A stretch of 64,000 nucleotides of DNA from Parietaria judaica. Lineage: Eukaryota; Streptophyta; Magnoliopsida; Rosales; Urticaceae. The notes under the pieces are model-generated. The model was not told the DNA's origin. It saw only the letters and a program-made list of their open reading frames with translations, and made no database searches. The stretch is taken from contig OX940868.1 in the NCBI GenBank assembly GCA_954871525.1, positions 10,778,056-10,842,055 on the forward strand, in the 5' to 3' direction. Shown in pieces: positions 58,518 to 64,000 of this stretch (within the stretch, counting starts at the first letter, position 1; each line of letters starts with the position of its first letter). The position numbers were made by a program, and so were the translations under genes.

Positions 58518-61181
58518 CTACTTCATGACGGGGTAGGGCACCGATACCACCGATAGCTCTTCGGCCGGGCAGTTGATTGCTGGGGCGTGTCGCTGGCACT
58601 TCTCGCACTTCCTGGCGTGGTTGACGCAGTCTGATCGCATTGTTTCCCAGAAGAAGCCTTGTAGCTTGGCCTTCCTCAATAGGTTGCGTCCGCCTGAGTG
58701 GTTACCGCATTCTCCACCGTGGATTTCTTCCATGACGTAGTTCGCCTCTTCTTTGCCTAGACAGCGTAGGTATGGGCCGACAAGGCTTTTGAAGTAAAGC
58801 TTTCGGTCTATGATCGTGTATCGAGAGCTCTTAGTCTTTATTTTCCGCGCCTCTTGTCGGTCTTCGGGCAACTTTCCTTCGACCAAGTATGCTCGGATAG
58901 GAGTTCGCCAATCTTCGTCTTTGGTCTCTTCTATTATTCCTGGTTCTTCGTCTTCGCTCTCTTCTTCTTCTATGAGCTGAGCTTCTTCGTTATTTTCCTT
59001 CGGGATTTCGTCGCTGCCACGAGTGCTGTCCTCTTCGTTGGTTTGTTCCTCTTCGCTTACTTTTAGCTTCTTCTTATCGGGCCCTTCGCTTCTCCTGATG
59101 CTAGGCGTCTGTAGTGTCTCCACTGTGATCGATCGGAGCTCTCCTACTTGGGTGGTCGATCCCAGGCTTGCCAGGGCGTCTGCGTGGTTGTTGTCTCCTC
59201 TGGACACCTGGGTCAATGTGAAGAAGTCGAACTTCTTCTCGAGAGACCTGACGATCCCAGCATAGGCCTCCATCCTTTCGTCGTTCGTCTCGTATTCTCC
59301 ACTGACTTGCTTGACGACTAGCTGAGAGTCCGAAAAGGCGTTCAAGCTCTTTACTCCGATGGCCGTGGCTGATTGCATCCCGACGATGAGCGCCTCATAC
59401 TCCGCTTCGTTGTTGGTGGAGCGATAGGCGAGGCGGCAGGCCTTTTCGATCACTTCTCCCATTGGAGAGATGAGCCGGATCCCGATTCCTGATCCCATCG
59501 AGGTCGCTGATCCGTCGACGCAGAGTTTCCAAGTACCGGCTTCATCTCTCAGCTCCACGGGTTCCCTGGGTAGCTCGATGAGGAAATCGGCTAATACTTG
59601 CGACTTCAAACTCGTCCGCAGCTGATATTCGATGTCGTACGCCCCTAGCTTTATGTTCCACTTCGTGATTCTGCCGGATTGGTTCGGGCTTTGAATGATG
59701 GAGCGAATCGGCCTGTCTGTCATGACGATGATCGTATGGGCTTGGAAGTGGAAACGTAGTCTCTCCGATGCGTCGTATACGGCTAATGCTAGCTTCTCGA
59801 TGGTGGGATACCTCGTTTCGGCGTCGAGGAGCTTTCTGCTGATATACGAGACTGGATTTTGCTCTCCCTTCTCCTCTCGGACTAACACCTGGCTTATCGC
59901 CTGGTCGGACACGGCGATGTACAGATAGAGCGGCTCCCCGGGCTCTGGCTTTGTCATGACTGGAGGTGATGATAGATAGGTTTTTAGTGCTTGGAAAGCT
60001 TCTTCGCACTTCTCGGTCCATTCGAACTTCTTGTTTTTCCTCAACAGCTCATAGAATAGAAGCGTTCGGTCCGCTTGTCGTGAGATGAACCGCCTCAGCG
60101 CGTTGATCCTTCCCGTCAGCTTCTGCACTTCTCGCCTGTTTCTTGGCGAAGGCATGTTCTGAATGGCTTCGACCTGCTCGGGGTTGGCTTCGATTCCTCG
60201 TCGGGTGACCATCTGGCCCAAGAATTTCCCGGATGAGACGCCGAAAGTGCACTTAGTGGGGTTCAGCTTCATCTGGTGTTTGTTGAGGACGCCGAAGCAC
60301 TCCGCCAGGTGCTCCACGTGCATTGCCGCTTTTAGAGACTTTACGACCATGTCGTCGATGTATACTTCCATGCTCTTCCCGATTTGTTCGTGGAACATCT
60401 TCGTCATTAGTCTCTGGTAGGTCGCCCCGGCATTTTTCAGACCGAAAGGCATGACCTTGTAGCAGTAGGTTCCTCTTTCGCTGATGAAGGCTGTCTTCTC
60501 TTCGTCGTCTGGATGCATTCGGATCTGGTGGTAGCCCGAGTAGGCATCCATGAAGCTTAGGAGCTCGTACCCGTAAGTGGCTTCGACAAGGCGATCGATG
60601 TTCGGCATTGGGAAGCTGTCCTTCGGGCATGCTTTGTTGAGATCCGTGAAGTCGACGCATACTCTCCATTTGCCATTCTTCTTTTTTACCACGACGGTGT
60701 TGGCCAACCACTGGGGATATTTTACCTCCCTGATGGTCCCCATAGCGAGCAGCTTGTCTACTTCGTCGTTGATGATCTTATTTCGGTCAGAGGCCATCTT
60801 TCTTCGCTTCTGTATGACGGGCTTGTGCTCGGGATCCGTGTTGAGCCTGTGGGTGACCATCGTCGGATCGATCCCGGGCATATCTTCGTGAGACCATGCG
60901 AAGCTTCTTCGGTTCTCCTTCAGAAATTTGACCAGCTGGGCTTTGATCTCTGGCTCGAGTCCCGAACCTATACCGACGGTTCGGGTTGGGTCGGAATCGT
61001 CGATGCAGACTTGTTCTACCTCTTCGAGCTGTGGGCCTCCTAATCTTTCTTCGGTTGTTCGGTCGTCCACGTCTTCCGCGCTGAGGATCTTGGGGACGCC
61101 CGGGGGTCCTCCTTTTCCTTTTTTCCTGCGTCGCTTCCTCCTGATCGTCGATGGCGGAGGCGGAGCCGACGCGGCTAATTG
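58518..61181 (-). CDS. Tat-element pol: reverse transcriptase, RNase H, archaeal-type RNase H, integrase zinc finger
   Basis: Open for 887 codons after a TAG at 61182-61184. Counting from the GTG at 61070, the RT palm spans ~70-290, with FMDAYSGYHQI and the catalytic YIDD at about 237-240. A first RNase H (about 350-490) has AVSDQAISQVLV where an active enzyme would have its first Asp, so it looks degenerate. A second, archaeal-type RNase H (about 515-640) keeps all acidic residues: CVDGS, NNEAEYEA, SDSQLV, NNHADALA. After an acidic linker comes the integrase zinc finger (GNHSGGRNL..CEKCQRH). The protein copies the element RNA to cDNA in virus-like particles. It has no good start codon of its own, so expression must come from readthrough, splicing or another recoding event. 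Confidence 0.94.
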   Translation of the reverse strand, partial: QLAASAPPPPSTIRRKRRRKKGKGGPPGVPKILSAEDVDDRTTEERLGGPQLEEVEQVCIDDSDPTRTVGIGSGLEPEIKAQLVKFLKENRRSFAWSHEDMPGIDPTMVTHRLNTDPEHKPVIQKRRKMASDRNKIINDEVDKLLAMGTIREVKYPQWLANTVVVKKKNGKWRVCVDFTDLNKACPKDSFPMPNIDRLVEATYGYELLSFMDAYSGYHQIRMHPDDEEKTAFISERGTYCYKVMPFGLKNAGATYQRLMTKMFHEQIGKSMEVYIDDMVVKSLKAAMHVEHLAECFGVLNKHQMKLNPTKCTFGVSSGKFLGQMVTRRGIEANPEQVEAIQNMPSPRNRREVQKLTGRINALRRFISRQADRTLLFYELLRKNKKFEWTEKCEEAFQALKTYLSSPPVMTKPEPGEPLYLYIAVSDQAISQVLVREEKGEQNPVSYISRKLLDAETRYPTIEKLALAVYDASERLRFHFQAHTIIVMTDRPIRSIIQSPNQSGRITKWNIKLGAYDIEYQLRTSLKSQVLADFLIELPREPVELRDEAGTWKLCVDGSATSMGSGIGIRLISPMGEVIEKACRLAYRSTNNEAEYEALIVGMQSATAIGVKSLNAFSDSQLVVKQVSGEYETNDERMEAYAGIVRSLEKKFDFFTLTQVSRGDNNHADALASLGSTTQVGELRSITVETLQTPSIRRSEGPDKKKLKVSEEEQTNEEDSTRGSDEIPKENNEEAQLIEEEESEDEEPGIIEETKDEDWRTPIRAYLVEGKLPEDRQEARKIKTKSSRYTIIDRKLYFKSLVGPYLRCLGKEEANYVMEEIHGGECGNHSGGRNLLRKAKLQGFFWETMRSDCVNHARKCEKCQRHAPAINCPAEELSVVSVPYPVMK

Positions 61182-61187
61182 CTATTG
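61182..61187 (-). promoter_or_regulatory. Leaky-stop candidate: UAG in CAA-UAG-CAA-UUA context
   Basis: On the minus strand the protease frame runs into CAA TAG CAA TTA (61187-61176), followed by an open pol frame in the same phase. UAG-CAR-YYA is the defined readthrough context first found at the tobacco mosaic virus replicase stop, and this is an exact match including the 5' CAA. It probably sets the ratio of gag-protease to RT products. Confidence 0.6.
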
Positions 61188-61212
61188 AGCGGCGGGCTTG
61201 CTGCCGCTACAC

Positions 61213-63549
61213 TCAGCCTTCTCGACGTCCTTGGGCGCGCACATTGCTCGGAAGTGCATCATGTAGCAGATGCGATAGGCTTCGCCGCTCCCTCGGATTT
61301 CGTCGATGGTTCCTTCTCCCGAGGATTACGTTGAAGTGCGACCGCACGTCCAACACCATGAATTTGGTCATCCGATGGACGGTTCCGGCGTAGACGGGGA
61401 GATTCACCGTTCCCAGCGAGATAGCTACGTCTCCGTTGAAACCAGACACCTTGCGCGGGCGGCCTCCGATGACCAGATCTTCGATCTCCATCCGTGTTAG
61501 ACAGTCGTAGGTGATAACGTCGACCGAGCTTCCATTGTCGACGAGGACGCGAGCAACGTCGCATCCTCCTATGTTGTGTTCTAGCACGAGGGCATCATCG
61601 TGCTCGTCTGCGCACACTTCCTCGTCGACGAACTCTATCGTTGTCTTCGGACCTGTCATCCGCGCATCCTCCTGAGCGGACTCCTTTCCTTTGCGTTGGT
61701 AGGCCTTGATGCTATTGATGGAATCTTCGCAGAGGCGAGACCCTCCCATGATCAGGTCGATCCTTGGTCTTGCGACTGGTCTCCCATCGTTCGGGCGCTT
61801 CCCCGATGCTTCCTCGATTGTGAGGTTTCTTTTTGGGGCCTTCTGGTTTCCTCCCGCGCGCTGGGCTGGTGCCTCCCGCTTGTTCGGCCATGATCGGTTG
61901 TCGTTGTTCCATGGCGGAGTGGGCTTTTGGGAGACGTCTTGGAATTCCCCTTGCTCGATCCTCCTTTGGATCATCTTCTTCAGGGTGGCGCATTCGTCGG
62001 TCGCATGGCCGTGGTATTCGCGGAAAGAGCAGTACTTGCTCATATCTCTCGGCCAAGGCTTTCTATCGTAGTTGCCTCGGCCGCCGGAATGTCCTCCTCG
62101 GCCACCTGAAAATCCTCCTCGGCCTCCAGAATAGCCTCCTCGGTTGCCAGGGTAACCTCCTCGATTTTCCGGAAAGCTTCCCTGGTTGCTCGGGAAGTAT
62201 CCTGGTTGTGAGTTTCCTTGCGGGAGTTCCTCCTGCCGATGGCCTCCGCGGTTGCCGAGCGCCTCTTTCTTTCCGTCCACCTGGTAGACTCCGTGTCCAG
62301 GGTTTTCCCTGATCCTTCGCTCGTCGGCCCCGTCTCTGCTTCTCCGATCTCGTCGTTCCCCTTCTCTTCTTGCTCTGGACGACGATCCCTCTCGTCCGTC
62401 TCTAGCTTCCTTCCTTTCAGGCCTCGCTCGGCCCTCGGCTTCCTCTTCTAACCTCTTCTTAATTGCCTTATTTTCCTCCATGTCCATGTAGATCGTTGCT
62501 TTGTGAAGCGCGTCTTCTATCGAGTTTGGCAGCGAGACGCACAGTTCGTCGTTGAACGGAGATTGGTAGTATAAGCCATGCTTCATAGCTTGGACCGAGA
62601 CGACATCCTCGATCTTCGGGATTCGGAACATGACGTTCTTGAATTTCTCTATGTATTGCCGAAGAGGTTCGTTCTTCCCTTGCTTGACGTCGAAGAGGTT
62701 AGACACCGTTAGCTCCGTCTGTACATAGATGGAGAAGTGCTTTAGGAAGAGTGCGACCAACTCGTCGGAGGTGTTGATGGAGCCCGGCGTTAATCTCGCG
62801 AACCAGTCGCTGGCGCGGCCTTGCAAACTTGCGATGAAAAGTCTACACAGGACGGCTTCCTTCCGGACCTCTTCGCCCCCGATGTGGTCCGTCGCGATTC
62901 GGAATGACTTCACGTGTGTATGGGGGTCCGTATCCCCTTTGTATGGCGTGAGTCTGATCTTCGGTAACTCCTCCAGCTCTATCCCTCGAATCCTCGTCGT
63001 GAACGGGGTGATTCTGGCTTCTCGCACCATCCGATCGAATTCAGGCGCCGAGCTCGTCGCTTGATGCACCTGTGATGCGACCTGTCCGAGCTTGGCTTCC
63101 ATCTTTGCTGACATTAAGGCCATCGCCTTGGCCACCTCCTCGGCCACTCTTGCCGCCACGTCCGTCGTTGCATTGCCCTGCGCGTTCCCCGGTGTGTCTT
63201 CCGGCCGATTCGCTGTGTTTGGCTGGACTGCGTCTGTGTCGAAGAGGTTCCTGATGAGCGATGGGGTTGACATGCCTACCGGCGCGTCCGTCGTCACCGT
63301 GTCTCTGCTGGCGCTTCCCCCGGCCCCTCGTGCGGCCGATTCTGCTATCTGGTTCGTCGGGCGCGGTCTCTCCGCACGCTCTAAGAGGCTTGCGAGGCGT
63401 CTGTTCTCCGCGGCTTGCTCCTCTATTTTTCGGGCGGACTCCTCGGCCTTGCTTGTGACCTCCGTCATCTTTGCGATGGCCTCGGCCAATTGTTGTTGCA
63501 TTCGCTGCATAGTTTGCTCCTGGGCGGAGCTGGCTTCCTCGGTTGACAT
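61213..63549 (-). CDS. Tat-element gag-protease polyprotein
   Basis: 778 codons from ATG 63549. The N-terminal ~65 residues form a Gln/Glu-rich coiled coil (MQRMQQQLAEAIAKM..). The retrotransposon gag domain is at about 190-360 (LCRLFIASLQGRASDWFARL..LFLKHFSIY). An Arg/Asp-rich zone and seven GGRGG-type RGG repeats (about 62060-62160) follow, then a CSFREYHGHATDEC zinc-knuckle-like motif. Near the end is the aspartic protease with active site VLVDNGSSVDVI and the flap/ILGR region. Gag forms the particle and binds RNA; protease cuts the polyprotein. At about 61312-61320 (GGGAGAAGG on the minus strand) the frame with family-like protease sequence jumps by one base. This ORF then ends in unrelated residues at 61213, while the other frame continues to the TAG at 61184. 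Confidence 0.93.
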   Translation of the reverse strand: MSTEEASSAQEQTMQRMQQQLAEAIAKMTEVTSKAEESARKIEEQAAENRRLASLLERAERPRPTNQIAESAARGAGGSASRDTVTTDAPVGMSTPSLIRNLFDTDAVQPNTANRPEDTPGNAQGNATTDVAARVAEEVAKAMALMSAKMEAKLGQVASQVHQATSSAPEFDRMVREARITPFTTRIRGIELEELPKIRLTPYKGDTDPHTHVKSFRIATDHIGGEEVRKEAVLCRLFIASLQGRASDWFARLTPGSINTSDELVALFLKHFSIYVQTELTVSNLFDVKQGKNEPLRQYIEKFKNVMFRIPKIEDVVSVQAMKHGLYYQSPFNDELCVSLPNSIEDALHKATIYMDMEENKAIKKRLEEEAEGRARPERKEARDGREGSSSRARREGERRDRRSRDGADERRIRENPGHGVYQVDGKKEALGNRGGHRQEELPQGNSQPGYFPSNQGSFPENRGGYPGNRGGYSGGRGGFSGGRGGHSGGRGNYDRKPWPRDMSKYCSFREYHGHATDECATLKKMIQRRIEQGEFQDVSQKPTPPWNNDNRSWPNKREAPAQRAGGNQKAPKRNLTIEEASGKRPNDGRPVARPRIDLIMGGSRLCEDSINSIKAYQRKGKESAQEDARMTGPKTTIEFVDEEVCADEHDDALVLEHNIGGCDVARVLVDNGSSVDVITYDCLTRMEIEDLVIGGRPRKVSGFNGDVAISLGTVNLPVYAGTVHRMTKFMVLDVRSHFNVILGRRNHRRNPRERRSLSHLLHDALPSNVRAQGRREG

Positions 63550-63598
63550 TCTTTTTCCTCCCTTCGATTTCCTGGCTGTGCGATAGAAAGAAACAAAG

Positions 63599-63616
63599 CC
63601 CCCTCGGTGGGCGCCA
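63599..63616 (-). other. Primer-binding site of the main element
   Basis: Same sequence as at 51614-51631, three bases inside the 5' LTR, matching tRNA-Lys with one mismatch. Confidence 0.7.
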
Positions 63617-63619
63617 AAC

Positions 63620-64000
63620 TGTAGAGGGCGATTTTACTCACCGTGCAGTCACAAAGATAATCGAAACAATAATAAATAATTATGAATAATACGAATATCT
63701 CTGATTTATTATGATTCCGAGAGGACCCGGTTTCTTCCGTTTGGTAGCTTGGACAATCGAAGATTACACACTCTAACCCTTGGGAAGTCGAGAAATACTA
63801 TGAATAAGCAAACTCGAGGACTCAAGAATTTATTCTCTCAAACTCACGATAATGATGAATACTGAATACTAGATACTGAATATCTCCCTTTATGCTAAGT
63901 TTACATTCGTATTTATAGGCTTGCAAGTCTTCTAGAATATTCCTCAAATCTTGCTAGGGTTTCTTTCTGTTTCGCTACGATCGTGGTTAAACTCCTTGTT
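63620..64000 (-). mobile_element. 5' LTR (partial, cut by window end)
   Basis: 381 of an expected 702 bases are visible, matching 51635-52015 with one substitution. The LTR promoter TATA (complement of 63909-63918) is included. The outer end and target duplication lie outside the window. Confidence 0.88.

Larger units (their letters stand above)
51635..64000 (-). mobile_element. Ty3/gypsy LTR retrotransposon, Tat/Retand-type, with antisense ORF
   Basis: In transcription order (minus strand): 5' LTR (63620 to beyond the window), primer-binding site, gag-protease (63549-61213), RT-RNaseH-aRNaseH (61181-58518), integrase (58517-57669), a 68-69 bp tandem array (57400-56723), an antisense gene (plus strand 52901-56590), a polypurine tract and the 3' LTR. 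The second, archaeal-type RNase H and the absence of a chromodomain are hallmarks of the Tat lineage. If the 5' LTR is also 702 bp, the whole is about 12.7 kb. Two likely lesions (protease frame, pre-integrase stop) suggest it depends on other copies to move. Confidence 0.93.

Noticed and set aside
57625..58608. 327-codon minus frame over the integrase region
   Set aside because: Out-of-frame shadow of integrase, Arg/Gln-rich with no motifs.
61068..61070. GTG as start codon of the RT polyprotein
   Set aside because: The frame is open upstream to the TAG at 61182-61184 with family-like sequence. The GTG is an internal Val codon.

Overview
The window is nuclear DNA of a flowering plant, most likely a eudicot. 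It has AT-rich non-coding DNA, GC-rich first exons, many short introns with GT..AG borders, plastid-targeted proteins and plant transposable elements of several classes. The species cannot be named from the sequence. Gene models below were built by hand from reading frame, splice sites and remembered family sequences; no alignment was run.

Left two-thirds (about 8-50 kb): six intact host genes among repeats. In order: a vacuolar cation/H+ exchanger (CAX; 8136-13311, +), a plastid ADP/ATP carrier of the mitochondrial-carrier family (16787-20253, +), a RUS5-like DUF647 protein (22158-27941, +), a plastid-type cis-prenyltransferase (28455-30003, +), an AIRP2-like RING E3 ligase (43601-45966, +) and an HMGB1-like HMG-box protein (48584-50299, -). 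From memory of the Arabidopsis genome, the set matches two blocks at once: CAX4-TAAC-RUS5-AIRP2 on chromosome 5 and CAX3-carrier-HMGB1 on chromosome 3. This window may therefore keep the pre-duplication order, with the cis-prenyltransferase as an extra member.

The space between genes holds mostly non-autonomous elements. These include two hAT-type elements with perfect 8-bp target duplications (32.8 and 42.0 kb), a third relative (36.9 kb), a 447-bp palindromic MULE-type element (21.3 kb), a tRNA-type SINE with 13-bp target duplications inside an AIRP2 intron (44.0 kb), a LINE tail (0.8 kb), old LTR-like direct repeats (32.7-35.6 kb), a divergent inverted repeat (35.85-39.4 kb), minisatellites and AT microsatellites.

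Right end (51.2-64.0 kb): a young Ty3/gypsy element of the Tat/Retand type lies on the minus strand. It encodes gag-protease, RT-RNase H-archaeal-type RNase H, and integrase. Downstream of integrase it has a 68-69 bp tandem array and then a large antisense gene (plus strand, 52901-56590) with its own TATA box and two predicted introns. Its protease and RT frames are separated by a UAG in the exact tobamovirus-type readthrough context. This copy is probably defective, with a one-base frame offset at the end of protease and a nonsense codon before integrase. Its 3' LTR is followed by a second primer-binding site and gag start, so it is part of a truncated tandem (LTR-sharing) array.
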